A stretch of 64,000 nucleotides of DNA from JASHPR01 sp963778075 (GCA_963778075.1 CAVZTJ010000009.1:310001-374000), one strand, 5' to 3'. Counted from the stretch's first letter, positions 17,912 to 27,251 are shown. Program-made: numbers and translations. The notes: generated by a model not told the origin, from the letters alone.

Positions 17912-18450
17912 CCGCGCGCATAATCGGCGCTGCGGGCCTGCTGGCCGCTGCCTGCGTGGTCTGGTCGGCCCTGCCGCTCCGGCACGGGGCCCTCGCGGCC
18001 GTGCTGCTGGCCGTGGCGATCGCCTGCGCGCTGCTGAGCCTGGCGCGGCTCGCGCTCGGCCCCACATCCGGCGAGGCGGCCGCCTACCTGAACGTGGCCC
18101 AGCGCTCGGCGCTGAATCTCGCCGACCTGGGCCGGCAGTGGCCGTGGGCCGAGGGCATGGTCGTCGCCGTGCTGGTTCTCGAGGCCCTGCATCGTTCCCC
18201 GGCCTGGCACACCGGGCTGCTCGGAGCGGCCCTGCTCGCCTACCTGTTCGCCAGCCACCTCGCCGAGTCGCGGGCCCGGCCTGCCGTGCTCTGGCCGCAG
18301 GCGCCGCTGATCGCTGCCGGGCTCGGGCTGCTCGCGCTCGCGGCGGGCGCTGCGGCGCTGCCGTCCGGCACCGGGTCGGCCGCCGAGGTGCTGGCGCTGG
18401 TCGCCGCGGTGGCCGCGATCGCCGTCGCGGGCCTGGCCATCCGGGTGTGA
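17908..18450 (+). CDS. hypothetical polytopic membrane protein
   Basis: The last gene of the DUF4129-MoxR-DUF58 operon encodes 180 residues that are almost entirely hydrophobic, with about five predicted helices (for example LLAAACVVWSALPL, ALAAVLLAVAIACALLSL and the C-terminal alanine-rich helix). No family is recognised. The ATG at 17908 overlaps the DUF58 stop by 4 bp. It probably anchors or assists the MoxR partners in the membrane (inference from position). Confidence 0.75.
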   Translation: MTARIIGAAGLLAAACVVWSALPLRHGALAAVLLAVAIACALLSLARLALGPTSGEAAAYLNVAQRSALNLADLGRQWPWAEGMVVAVLVLEALHRSPAWHTGLLGAALLAYLFASHLAESRARPAVLWPQAPLIAAGLGLLALAAGAAALPSGTGSAAEVLALVAAVAAIAVAGLAIRV

Positions 18451-18489
18451 CCCGCAACCCCGCCCGGCCGCGACCCGCGCCTGCCTGCC

Positions 18490-20361
18490 TCAGCGGCCCA
18501 CGGCATAGCCCTGCATGCCGCGCGGGTTCGCCGCCGCGTACAGGAACCCCCGGTCCCGCGCGACCGCGCTGATCCGGCCGAGCGACCAGGGCGGCATGAC
18601 CTGCACCTCGTGCCCGCGACGGCGCAGCTCACCGAGCACCGCCTCGGGAAATCTGGACTCCGCGGCCAGCGAGCGCGGCATCGACGCGCGCGGATAGAAC
18701 GACGAGGGAAAGTGGTCGGTGTGGAAGGCCGGGGCGTCGATCGCCTCCTGCAGATTCATGCCGAACAGCACGTGGTTGAGGAGGAACGCGAGCGGCCACT
18801 GGTCCTGCTGGTCACCACCGGGGGTGCCGAACGCGAGGTACGGCTCACCGTCGCGCAGCGCCAGCGACGGCGACAGCGTCGTCCGCGGCCGGGTGCCCGG
18901 CCGGAGCGTGCTGGCCAGGCCCGGGGTGAGCGTGAACATCTGTGCCCGCGTGCCCAGGCAGAACCCGAGCCCGGGAATGACCGGCGAGCTCTGCAGCCAG
19001 CCGCCGCTCGGAGTGGCGGACACCAGGTTGCCGAACGAATCGGCCACGTCCAGATGGCAGGTGTCCCCCGGCCCCAGCTCGGGCGCCATCGGATTGGCCG
19101 CCTGAGCCAGCCGTTCCCCGGCGCCGTGGCCGCGATGCCCGCCGTCCGACAGGCCGGCACCTGCGCCCCGCGCCCCGCCGACCCCCGCGCCGCCGACCTC
19201 CGCGCCGCCGCCGAACCATGGGGCCGCGAACCCCGGCAGCCGGGGCTCGGCTCCCCCGGGCGAGCCGGGCACCAGCGCCCCGGACGCCTCCGGCCCCACC
19301 AGGCGCCGCCGTTGCGCCGCGTACGGCGATGACAGCAGCCCGGCGAGCGGCACGTCGCTCGCGCGCGGGTCGCCGTACCATGCCTCGCGGTCGGCGAACG
19401 CGAGCTTGGCGCACTCGATGACCGTGTGGATGAAATCGGCGGAGCCGGCCCCCATCGCCGCCAGGTCGAAGCCGTCGAGCAGCGCGAGCTGCTGCAGGAG
19501 CACCGGGCCCTGTCCCCACGGCCCGGTCTTGCACACGGTCAGGCCGTGGTACTCGAGCGTGACCGGTGCCTCGGCCGACGCGCGCCACGCCGCCAGGTCG
19601 TCACCGGTCAGCAGGCCGCGCTGCGGCCGCCCGGTGACATCCATGACCTCGGCGCGGGCCAGGAACTCCGCGATCGCCGCGGCCACGAATCCCTCGTAGA
19701 ACACCCTCCGCGCGGCCTCGATCTGCGCCGATCGATCCGCCGACGCCGCCTCGGCCTCGGCCAGGAGCCGGCCGTACGCGGCGGCCAGGTCGGGGTTCGC
19801 GAACCGGGCGCCGGGCGCCGCCGCCGAGCCGCCGGGGAGGTAGACCGCGGCGGAGCTCGGCCAGTGCTCACGGAACATGTCGGCGACCGCGGTCACCGCG
19901 GCGCTCGCGGTGCCCAGCATGGGGTACCCGTTCCCGGCGTAGCCGATCGCGTACTCCATCACGTCGCGCAGCCGGAGCGTGCCGTACCGCTCGAGCAGCA
20001 GCATCCACGTCCCGAACGCCGCGGGCACGCACGCCGCAAGCAGCCCGGTGCCGGGCACCAGGTCAAGCCCGAGCGCGCCGAACGCGTCCAGCGTGGCCGC
20101 CGCGGGTGCAGGGCCCTGCCCGTCGAGCACGAAGACGTCACCGGCCGCGGCCGAGAACCCGATGACCGGGACCTCGCCGCCTGGCCCGTTCAGGTGCGGC
20201 TCCACCACCTGCAGCACGAGGCCGGTCGCAACCGCGGCATCGAACGCGTTGCCGCCCTTCTCCAGCACCGCCAGGCCGGCCGCCGACGCGAGCCAGTGTG
20301 TCGATGCGACCATCCCGAACGTGCCAGCCAGCTGTGGCCTGGTCGTGAACGTCTCGGGCAC
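18490..20361 (-). CDS. gamma-glutamyltransferase family protein
   Basis: A 623-residue Ntn-hydrolase of the gamma-glutamyltranspeptidase family. The N-terminal signature MVASTHWLASAAGLAVLEKGGNAFDAA and the autoprocessing site GDTCHLDVADSFGNLVS are present. T434 would become the nucleophile at the N-terminus of the small subunit. No signal peptide is visible, so this is a cytoplasmic-type member. A glycine-rich, non-conserved insertion of about 50 residues lies just before the cleavage site. GTG 20361 has GGAGG 5 bases upstream; ATG 20388 is the alternative start. The true substrate (glutathione-like, mycothiol-related or other gamma-glutamyl compounds) is unknown. Confidence 0.9.
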   Translation of the reverse strand: MPETFTTRPQLAGTFGMVASTHWLASAAGLAVLEKGGNAFDAAVATGLVLQVVEPHLNGPGGEVPVIGFSAAAGDVFVLDGQGPAPAAATLDAFGALGLDLVPGTGLLAACVPAAFGTWMLLLERYGTLRLRDVMEYAIGYAGNGYPMLGTASAAVTAVADMFREHWPSSAAVYLPGGSAAAPGARFANPDLAAAYGRLLAEAEAASADRSAQIEAARRVFYEGFVAAAIAEFLARAEVMDVTGRPQRGLLTGDDLAAWRASAEAPVTLEYHGLTVCKTGPWGQGPVLLQQLALLDGFDLAAMGAGSADFIHTVIECAKLAFADREAWYGDPRASDVPLAGLLSSPYAAQRRRLVGPEASGALVPGSPGGAEPRLPGFAAPWFGGGAEVGGAGVGGARGAGAGLSDGGHRGHGAGERLAQAANPMAPELGPGDTCHLDVADSFGNLVSATPSGGWLQSSPVIPGLGFCLGTRAQMFTLTPGLASTLRPGTRPRTTLSPSLALRDGEPYLAFGTPGGDQQDQWPLAFLLNHVLFGMNLQEAIDAPAFHTDHFPSSFYPRASMPRSLAAESRFPEAVLGELRRRGHEVQVMPPWSLGRISAVARDRGFLYAAANPRGMQGYAVGR

Positions 20362-20497
20362 ATGAGCCTCCGCCGGGTTGTTGGGCATCGTGTCAATACC
20401 GTGATATGCGGCGCGCCGGGCAGGCCGCAACCAGCGCGCCCCGAATAGCGTCATACCAAGCGTGACCACTCTGGCCACGACGGGAGGGGGCAACGAG

Positions 20498-21136
20498 ATG
20501 ACATCGGCGCGGATCCTGATCGCCATGGCCGCTGTGGCCGGCACGGCGGCCCTGCTCGCGGGCTGCGGCACCGCCACCACCCCGGCGGCCTCCCCTTCGA
20601 CGTCGGCCCCGGCCACCACGACGCCGGCCACGTCGCCCAGCGCGGCAGCCACGCAGTCATCGAGCCCCGCGCCGACACCGAGCCCGTCCTTGGCCGGCGT
20701 GGCCGCGTGCGCGACCTCGGCCCTGCACGTGGCGGTGCCGTCCGGCAGCGGGAACGCGGCCGCGGGCAGCAGCTACTACCCGATCCAGTTCAGCAACACG
20801 TCAAGTTCCCCGTGCACGCTCTACGGCTACCCGGGCGTGTCCTTCGTCGGGGCGGTCGGCGGCAGCCAGATCGGCGCCGCCGCGACCAGGAACTCCGCGT
20901 TCGCGGCGAAGCTGATCAGCCTGTCCCCCGGCCAGACCGTGCACGCCACGCTTCAGGTCGTCGACGCGATGAACTACCCGTCGGGCGGCTGCGGCCTGGT
21001 CACCGCGCACTGGCTGAAGATCTACCCGCCCAACCAGACCGCCCCGCTCTACGTCAGTTTCACGGCTCAGACCTGCTCGAAGCCTAAGACGGTGTTGTCG
21101 GTGCAGACCGTCCAGACCGGTTCGAGCGGAACCTAG
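20498..21136 (+). CDS. DUF4232 lipoprotein
   Basis: 212 residues. A lipoprotein signal peptide ends in the lipobox LLAGC (C23), and the next 55 residues are a Ser/Thr/Pro/Ala-rich linker. The globular C-terminal domain (about 80-212) has the DUF4232 pattern SYYPIQFSNTSSSPCTLYGYPG. It should be anchored on the outer face of the membrane. The function of DUF4232 is not known. The ATG at 20498 has GGGAGGGGG upstream. It is divergent from the gamma-glutamyltransferase gene, and a damaged paralogue follows. Confidence 0.85.
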   Translation: MTSARILIAMAAVAGTAALLAGCGTATTPAASPSTSAPATTTPATSPSAAATQSSSPAPTPSPSLAGVAACATSALHVAVPSGSGNAAAGSSYYPIQFSNTSSSPCTLYGYPGVSFVGAVGGSQIGAAATRNSAFAAKLISLSPGQTVHATLQVVDAMNYPSGGCGLVTAHWLKIYPPNQTAPLYVSFTAQTCSKPKTVLSVQTVQTGSSGT

Positions 21137-21225
21137 CGGCCGGCCCAACTCACCGATAACCGCCCGTTACGCAACGCCACTCCCCGCTCTCGCGCCTACA
21201 AACCGTCATTGGATGGTGACGTTTA

Positions 21226-21760
21226 TGGCACGGAGCAAGCATGTCATCGCAACGCTGGCCGCGTGTGCGCCGCCGCGGCGCTGCTCGCCTGCGGCCCGGC
21301 ACGCTGGCCGGCCAGGGCCGCCTGCCGGTCGTCCAGTCTGCTGGTGACCCTCGATACCCGCGCCGCCGGCGCGGCGGGCGGCAGCGAGTAACTGCCAGTC
21401 GAGATAACCAACACCGCCGCGGCAAGCTGCCATCTGCACGGCTACCCGGGGGTGGCGTTGGTCCCCGGGATCGGCGGCAGCCGGATCGGCGGCGCGACCG
21501 CGCGGCAGGCCGGTCAGCCAGTGCGCCGGGTGATTCTCGCGCCTGGCGGAACCGCGCATGCCTGGCTGATCGTCGCCGCCGCCTCGAACTACTCCCCGTC
21601 CCGGTGCCGTCCGGTCGCCATTGACTGGCTCCGGGTCCGCGCACCCGGCCAGCGCGGCTACAACTACGTACAGCACCGGTTCACCGCATGCGCGGATGCG
21701 TCGATCCTCACGTCCAGCCGGTGCGGCCGGGACCCGGCCTGCGCGGAACCGGCTGGGCAG
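21226..21760 (+). pseudogene. broken DUF4232 lipoprotein gene
   Basis: A second DUF4232 gene lies directly after the intact one and is visibly damaged. ATG 21226 (MARSKHVIATLAA) leads into the lipobox-like ALLACG only after a frame change. The downstream frame is cut by a TAA at 21389-21391 exactly where the family has a residue before LPVEITNTA. It then continues through CHLHGYPGVALVPGIGGSRIGG and on without its own stop into the DUF885 gene. So there is at least one frameshift and one nonsense change. It is paralogous to the gene at 20498. Confidence 0.75.
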
Positions 21761-21817
21761 GCCGGGCAGGCAGGCCCCGCCGGCGCTGCGTGCGGGCCAG
21801 CGGTAGCGTTGCAGGCC

Positions 21818-23350
21818 ATGGACGACCTAACCCCCCGGCTGCGCGCGGTCTGCGATCTCGACATCGCCGATGTGCGGGAGTTCAGCGGACGGCATGAGTA
21901 CGACGGCAAGATCCAGGACCTGTCCCGCGACGGGGTGCGGGCGGGGCTCGCCAGGCTGGCGGACGCCGAGGCCGCCGGCCCGGTCCTCGACGACCCACAC
22001 GACGAGGCGCAGCTGGCCGTGTTCGAGCGCGCCGCCCGTACCTGGCTGGGTGAGCAGGAGATGCACCGCCGCAACCCCCTCGTGCACCTGGCCGGACTCG
22101 ACCTCGCCTGTTACGACCGGGAGTACGCGCCGCAACGGCAGCGTGACGAGGCGCGCGCGGCGCACCTGGCCGGGTGGCCCGCGGCCATCGAAACCGCGAT
22201 CGAGACCCTCGACTCAGTGAGCGCGCCGGTCGCTGCGGCGCTCGTCGACGGCATCCGCGGCCTGGCCGCCGGCATCCCGGCGAACGCCGACGCCGAGGTC
22301 AGGCGGACCGCGCTCGCGGCGCATGCGCGCCTGGTGGCGCATATCGAGCGGGCTGCAACCCACGGCGACCCCGATGCTGCCCTTGGCTCGGCCGCGCTCA
22401 CCTCGATCATGAGCAGCACCGACGCCATGCCGGTCGATCTGGGCAAGCTGAGCGAACGGGCCGACGCGGAGCGGGACCGGCTGACCGCGCTGCTCAACGA
22501 GAGCTGCGCGCAGGTGGATCCGGGCAGCCCGCCGCTCGATGTGGCGCGGGCGCTTGTCCGCGATCATCCGGACGCCGACGGCGTCATCGAGGCGGCCCGG
22601 CACTGGACCGAGCTCGCGATCGCGTTCACAACAGAGCGCCAGCTGGTGCCCTACGACGACGGCGAGTGCCGGGTCGGGCCCGCCCCCGAGTCGCGGCGCT
22701 GGGCGATGGCGATGATGTCCCCGGCGGCACCCGGCGAGCCCGACGGCCCGTCCTGGTACCACATCACCCCGCCCGAGGAGTCTTGGCCGGAGCAGGACAT
22801 CGAGGAGTGGCTCGAGGTGTTCAGCGCGACCACCCTCCCCGGCATCACCGTGCACGAGGTCGCACCCGGGCACTTCTCGCACGGCCGGGCGATCCGCCGG
22901 GCGGCGACTCAGGTCCGCCGCACCCTGCACTCCACGGCGTTCGTCGAAGGCTGGGCGCACTACGCCGAGGAACTCTGCGTGGAAGAGGGTTTCTGCGGCG
23001 ACGATCCGCGCTTCGCTATCGGCGTGTGGCTCGAGGCGCTGGTCCGGGTCACCCGGCTGGCCTGCGCGATCGGCGTGCACACCGAGGGCATGACCGTGGC
23101 CGACGGCGCCCGCAGGTTCGAGGCGGACACCCACCTGGCCGGGGCCGCCGCGCTCTCCGAGGCGCGCCGGGCGACCTTTGATCCCACCTACGGCCGCTAC
23201 ACCTGGGGCAAACTGGAGATCATGAGCCTGCGTGAGCGGGCCAGGAAGGAATGGGGCACGGGCTTCTCGCTTCGCAGGTTCCACTCGGCCATGCTCAACC
23301 TCGGCTCACCGCCACTGGGGCTGCTCGGCACGGCCGTCGAGCGCGGCTGA
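21818..23350 (+). CDS. DUF885 family predicted metallopeptidase
   Basis: 510 residues. The DUF885 family consists of predicted zinc-dependent peptidases; this one has the HExxPGH element (HEVAPGH, H346, E347 and H352) and the downstream EGWAHYAEELCVEEGF segment, expected to supply the third ligand. There is no signal peptide, so it is probably cytoplasmic. ATG 21818 was chosen because conserved similarity begins there. The same frame is open upstream through the broken DUF4232 gene, which could mislead start calls. The substrate is unknown. Confidence 0.85.
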   Translation: MDDLTPRLRAVCDLDIADVREFSGRHEYDGKIQDLSRDGVRAGLARLADAEAAGPVLDDPHDEAQLAVFERAARTWLGEQEMHRRNPLVHLAGLDLACYDREYAPQRQRDEARAAHLAGWPAAIETAIETLDSVSAPVAAALVDGIRGLAAGIPANADAEVRRTALAAHARLVAHIERAATHGDPDAALGSAALTSIMSSTDAMPVDLGKLSERADAERDRLTALLNESCAQVDPGSPPLDVARALVRDHPDADGVIEAARHWTELAIAFTTERQLVPYDDGECRVGPAPESRRWAMAMMSPAAPGEPDGPSWYHITPPEESWPEQDIEEWLEVFSATTLPGITVHEVAPGHFSHGRAIRRAATQVRRTLHSTAFVEGWAHYAEELCVEEGFCGDDPRFAIGVWLEALVRVTRLACAIGVHTEGMTVADGARRFEADTHLAGAAALSEARRATFDPTYGRYTWGKLEIMSLRERARKEWGTGFSLRRFHSAMLNLGSPPLGLLGTAVERG

Positions 23351-23415
23351 GCCTGCCGGCGCCGGCCGGCGCGCGCGTGAGACCATAACATTGGAACAGA
23401 TGTAGGGGCACGATC

Positions 23416-23946
23416 ATGCAGCAAGGACAGGGCCTGCGCCGGATCCTCGGCGGGCCGACGGGAGCGCCCAGGGCGTGGGCAGCCGCCCGGATGGCCGCGG
23501 CCGCATGCGTGCTGCTGCTCGGGGCCTCGGCGCTGGCAGGCTGCGCACAGCAGGCAGTCGCGGCCCAGTCGCTCCAGGTCGGCACGGCCTACGTCGCGGT
23601 GCCGAGCACCGGCGACGTCACCTCGGCCTACCTGGTGATCAGGAACAACGGGCCCGCCGACCGCTTGATCTCGGCCCGCACCAGCGACGGCGGCCACGTG
23701 ACCTTCTGGGAGCCGTCTCGTGCGGGCGACCGCGTGATGAGGTCGGTGCCGGACATCGGAATCCCCGCCGACTCGCTGCTTCGGCTGTCCCCGGACGGCT
23801 CGCACCTCATGATCGCCGGCGCCGGACCGATGAAGGGCGGCACCCTGATCACGCTCACGCTGACGTTCGCCAAGAGCGGCACGATGTCGATACAGGCCGA
23901 CGTCACCAACCCGGAAAGCGGCGGCAGCAGCTACTTCCTGAACTGA
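23416..23946 (+). CDS. PCu(A)C-type copper chaperone lipoprotein
   Basis: 176 residues. An N-terminal signal ends in a lipobox-like ALAGC (about residue 43), then a beta-rich domain with the PCuAC pattern (TSAYLVIRNNGPADRLISARTSDGGHVTFWE, an M in VMRSVPD and HLM). Family members carry Cu(I) to cytochrome oxidase on the outside of the membrane. The histidines and methionines needed for the H/M site (H in GGHVTF and SHLM) are present. Start ATG 23416; the long N-terminal stretch before the hydrophobic core suggests that a later start is possible. Confidence 0.8.
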   Translation: MQQGQGLRRILGGPTGAPRAWAAARMAAAACVLLLGASALAGCAQQAVAAQSLQVGTAYVAVPSTGDVTSAYLVIRNNGPADRLISARTSDGGHVTFWEPSRAGDRVMRSVPDIGIPADSLLRLSPDGSHLMIAGAGPMKGGTLITLTLTFAKSGTMSIQADVTNPESGGSSYFLN

Positions 23947-24158
23947 CCTCGCCCAGCAACCAAGTCGGCGACGAACTCCCGCCCGGCCTCACACAACAGC
24001 CCAGATGACCCAGCGCGGTCCGTCGGCCTCTGCGCTTCGGGGGTGCGGGACTGCGCGGGCTTACCTGGCGACAAGACCATCAGCAGCCGGGAGTCACCCG
24101 GCACAAAGACGGGAATATTCTCTGGAGACGGTGTGACGACTTGCCGACGGTCTCTTCG

Positions 24159-24168
24159 AGATATATCG
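24159..24168. promoter_or_regulatory. AGATATATCG site upstream of second DUF1707 gene
   Basis: The exact 10-mer found at 3773-3782, again in an AT-rich patch in front of a DUF1707 gene (44 bp before its ATG). The shared motif suggests shared regulation; the regulator is unknown. Confidence 0.45.
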
Positions 24169-24211
24169 TCTTGCTATTGAGTTCACTGGCCGGCGGACCG
24201 CGGAGGACCAC

Positions 24212-24712
24212 ATGGCAACGGGACCGGAGCTTCGCATCGGGCACGCCGAGCGCGAAGCGGCGGCAGCCAGCCTGCGTGAGCACTATGCACAGGGCCGGCT
24301 GACGCTGGAGGAGTTCAACGAGCGCCTGGACGCCACGTTCAAGGCGGTCACGCAGACCCAGCTGAACCAGATCACAGAGGATCTTCCGCACGCCGTGCCG
24401 ACCTCGGCGGCGCTGCCGGTCACGACCGTTCCCGGCGGCAGGGACCGGGCCAGGCAGGACTGGTCCCAGGGTCACCGCCACTACTCACGGCTTGGCATCT
24501 TCCCCCTGATCATCGCCGCGCTCGGCACCTGGCTGCTTCTGTTCGACTTGCACCTGAGGGCGTTCCCCTGGCCGGGCAGGCTGGCAATCTTCCTCGCGAT
24601 CTTCGGCGTCATCCGCGGCGTGCTGCGGCGCGTGTTCGGGCGCCGGGGCCGGGTCGGTGGTCGCGGCGGCTGCGGCCGGGGTGGCCGTGGCGGCCCGTGG
24701 AGCGGTATCTGA
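24212..24712 (+). CDS. DUF1707 membrane protein
   Basis: 166 residues. An N-terminal DUF1707 module (residues 6-60: LRIGHAEREAAAASLREHY ... LNQITEDLP) is followed by a linker and two hydrophobic helices (about 96-113 and 120-137), and the C-terminus is Arg/Gly-rich. DUF1707 with a 2TM domain is common in actinobacteria; the role is unknown. It shares the AGATATATCG upstream motif with the DUF1707 gene at 3962. The ATG is preceded by CGGAGGACCAC. Confidence 0.85.
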   Translation: MATGPELRIGHAEREAAAASLREHYAQGRLTLEEFNERLDATFKAVTQTQLNQITEDLPHAVPTSAALPVTTVPGGRDRARQDWSQGHRHYSRLGIFPLIIAALGTWLLLFDLHLRAFPWPGRLAIFLAIFGVIRGVLRRVFGRRGRVGGRGGCGRGGRGGPWSGI

Positions 24713-24829
24713 TCTTCGGCGCCCCGCGCCGTCCTCCGTCGGCAACATCCGCGTGGCTCTTAGCCGCGTGCCCGTGCTCGGGCAGCTGCTGGCCCGGCGG
24801 CGCTAGGCCCCGCGCCCCGCATACCGCCG

Positions 24830-26089
24830 TTATGCCCGCGCCGGGATCCTCAGCGGAACCACCAGGTAACGGAACGCGGGTGCGTCCTCTCCGGGCGTCA
24901 GGCCCTCGTCACCGGCCCAGGTAAGCAACGCGGGTTTGGCCGCGGTACTGAACTCGAGCCGGATCCGCCCGGGCTCGACAGGCGCTGGCTCTTCACCGTC
25001 GCGCGGCGCGCCCTGCTGCCGCGCCTGAGCGGCCGAGGCCGAGGCCGCGCCGAGGCCGTCAAGGAGATAGTGCGGGTTGAACGAGATGATCCGTTCCTCA
25101 CCCTCGAATTCGGCCGACACGGTCTCCACCGCCCTCGCCCGGCCATCGGTCTGCGCCTCGATGACCACGTTCCCCGAGCCGAACGTCAGCCGGACCGGGC
25201 TGGCCCGGTCGGCGACCAGCGACACCCTCCGGACCGCCTCGGTGAACGGGCCTGCGGGCAGCGTGGCGCGTGACCCGAACCCGTCGGGGAACCTGGACTG
25301 GTACTTGATGAACTCCCCGCCGATCAGCCGGGCGGTCAGCCTCCGGTTCCCGCCCGCAAAGCTGATCACGCCGTCGGCGGGCCTGGGATCGCGCGCCGGA
25401 CCGTCGGCAGGCGCCGCGTCGTTGCCCGGTTGGCCGGCCTCGAACGCCACGGTCACCGGCACCCCGGCGGCCACGGATCGCGCCACGTCCGCCAGGGTTC
25501 TGGCCGGGACCATCGCGGCTGCCCTGAGGCCGCGCGCCGCCGGTTCCCAGTGGACGTCCTTGACGGCCAGCCGGTACCGGTCGGTGGCGGCGAGCGTCAG
25601 CGTCTCGTCGTGCACGTCCAGGCAGACCGCGGTGAGCATGGGCAGCGTGTCGTCCCGGCTCGCCGCGGGAACGACCTGAGCCGCTGCGAGCGCCAGCACG
25701 CCGCCGTCAATCGTCCCGGCTACCGGTGGCGGATCCGGCAGTACCGGGTATTCCGCCACCGGCAGCGAGACCAGCTCAAACTCGGCGCTGCCGCAGGTGA
25801 GGCCGACCATGTCGCCGTCGGTCGCGACCTCAACGTCGAGGGCAGGAAGGCTGCGGGTGATCTCGGCGAGCAGGCGGCCCGGCACCAGCGCGGTCCCGTC
25901 CTCCTTGACCTCGGCGTCGATTCGCGCCGTGGCGGAGATCTCGTAGTCGAAGCAGGACAGTGTCAGCCCGTCGCCGTCGGCCTGCAGCAGCAGCCCGGAC
26001 AGCACCGGCACCACCGGCCGCGACGGCAGCGCGCGCGCAACCCACGCCACTGCTTCCCCGAATACCTCACGCCCGACCCGGAACCTCAT
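24830..26089 (-). CDS. DNA polymerase III beta-clamp paralogue
   Basis: 419 residues with three tandem sliding-clamp domains. The DnaN-like features are the N-terminal EVFGEAVAWVARALPSRPVVPVLSGLLL, the central LPMLTAVCLDVHDETLTLAATDRYRLAV, and the C-terminal AFRYLVVPLRIPARA where DnaN normally ends in YLLMPVRL-like residues. It is longer than a typical clamp because of two loop insertions (about residues 228-243 and 353-370). The usual dnaA/recF/gyrB neighbours are absent, so this is a second, stand-alone clamp gene. It could serve a specialised polymerase or act as a decoy. ATG 26089 has GGAGG 8 bases upstream. Confidence 0.85.
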   Translation of the reverse strand: MRFRVGREVFGEAVAWVARALPSRPVVPVLSGLLLQADGDGLTLSCFDYEISATARIDAEVKEDGTALVPGRLLAEITRSLPALDVEVATDGDMVGLTCGSAEFELVSLPVAEYPVLPDPPPVAGTIDGGVLALAAAQVVPAASRDDTLPMLTAVCLDVHDETLTLAATDRYRLAVKDVHWEPAARGLRAAAMVPARTLADVARSVAAGVPVTVAFEAGQPGNDAAPADGPARDPRPADGVISFAGGNRRLTARLIGGEFIKYQSRFPDGFGSRATLPAGPFTEAVRRVSLVADRASPVRLTFGSGNVVIEAQTDGRARAVETVSAEFEGEERIISFNPHYLLDGLGAASASAAQARQQGAPRDGEEPAPVEPGRIRLEFSTAAKPALLTWAGDEGLTPGEDAPAFRYLVVPLRIPARA

Positions 26090-26106
26090 AGCCACCGCCT
26101 CCGCAC

Positions 26107-26485
26107 GACCCGTTCTTAACCGATCCTGGCATGCGCCACCGACAGTTCAGAACGGTCGCCGGATGCGGGGTGTACGACAGGATTGTTGGAGATGATCTTG
26201 CTCCCTTGACTGGCTGAGGGTCTGAGTCGTGGTGTCTGTCAGACGGCTGTGCGAAGCCCGGCTGGCGGGGTGTGTTCCGGAGCGATGAAGTCGTTCCAGC
26301 GGCCGCTGGCGTGCTGGGTGCGCAGGGCAAGGATGCTGGCGGCGCCGCTGAGTCCAGCTATCGTCAACGCCGAGATGCGCGGGCCGATTCCGGCGGAACG
26401 CTCGGGTGATCGGGAGGCGGCCGGCTTCCTGCGGAGGTCGAGTTCCGGGCAGGTCAGATCACGACGGCGGAGTACCTTCTGGAGC
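26107..26485. other. intergenic stretch without supported gene
   Basis: About 380 bp between the clamp paralogue and the next gene. Open frames exist on both strands but show no start signal or recognisable domain. The minus-strand frame near 26239-26480 has slight coding flavour but no recognisable match. Confidence 0.5.
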
Positions 26486-27232
26486 ATGAACCCGGACACC
26501 GCCGTCGCAGACCCCGATGCCCTGGCCGCGGAGCTCGGCTCGCGCGTCGAGGATGCGACCAAGCGCCTCGAGCAGACCGCAGCCGAGACCACCGACGACC
26601 AGGCTCGCGCGCCGTCGCAGTTGCCTGACTGGAGCCGCGGCCACGTGCTGACACACCTCGCGCGCAACGCCGACGGGCTGCGCAACCTGCTGGTGTGGGC
26701 GCGCACTGGCGTGGAAACGCCCCAGTATCCCAGCGCCCAGGCCAGGAATGACGGGATCGAGGCCGGTGCCGGCCGCAGGGCCGCAGAACTGGCCGCGGAC
26801 ATCGCCGAGTCCGCTGCGCAGTTCGCCGCCGTGGCCGCGCGGTTGTCGGGCACGGACTGGACAGTGCAGGTGGCCGGCGTGCGCGGCAGCGGACACCCGG
26901 CCTGGTTCACCCTCTGGCGCCGGCTGTCCGAAGTGGAGATCCACCACGTCGACCTGGGCCTCGGCTACCGGCCGGCGGACTGGCCAGAGCAGTTCTCCAG
27001 CCAGTGCCTGGACTTGGTGGCTGACCGCTTCTCCGGACCGGACTGCGTTGCAGCTCTGCTGGTGTCGACAGACGACGGCGCCGAGTACCGGGTCGGACCG
27101 CCAGGGCAGCCGGCCACGGTCACCGTGACCGGCCAGACGCGCGAGTTGCTGGCCTGGCTGATCGGCCGCGCCGCAGGCAACCGCCTGATTACGGAGCCAG
27201 CCGGCCCGCTCCCACCCGTTCCCCCATGGTAG
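26486..27232 (+). CDS. maleylpyruvate isomerase family mycothiol-dependent enzyme
   Basis: 248 residues with a DinB-like four-helix N-terminal domain. The metal-binding residues are in SRGHVLTHLARNADGLRNLL and EVEIHHVDLGLGY, and there is a smaller C-terminal alpha/beta domain (about 180-240). Enzymes of this family use mycothiol as cofactor, which fits an actinomycete. The specific reaction is not clear; maleylpyruvate isomerisation is only the founder activity. The start ATG 26486 is close to GGAG. The gene stands alone. Confidence 0.85.
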   Translation: MNPDTAVADPDALAAELGSRVEDATKRLEQTAAETTDDQARAPSQLPDWSRGHVLTHLARNADGLRNLLVWARTGVETPQYPSAQARNDGIEAGAGRRAAELAADIAESAAQFAAVAARLSGTDWTVQVAGVRGSGHPAWFTLWRRLSEVEIHHVDLGLGYRPADWPEQFSSQCLDLVADRFSGPDCVAALLVSTDDGAEYRVGPPGQPATVTVTGQTRELLAWLIGRAAGNRLITEPAGPLPPVPPW

Positions 27233-27251
27233 GTATCAGGGAATTAGCTAC

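Noticed and set aside
24830..26089. Replication origin near the clamp gene
   Set aside because: No DnaA boxes cluster, no dnaA, recF or gyrB; the gene is an isolated paralogue.
26239..26480. Possible transposase C-terminus on the minus strand in the gene-free stretch
   Set aside because: The translation has a coding flavour but I could not match it to any transposase family with confidence, and there is no start or catalytic motif.
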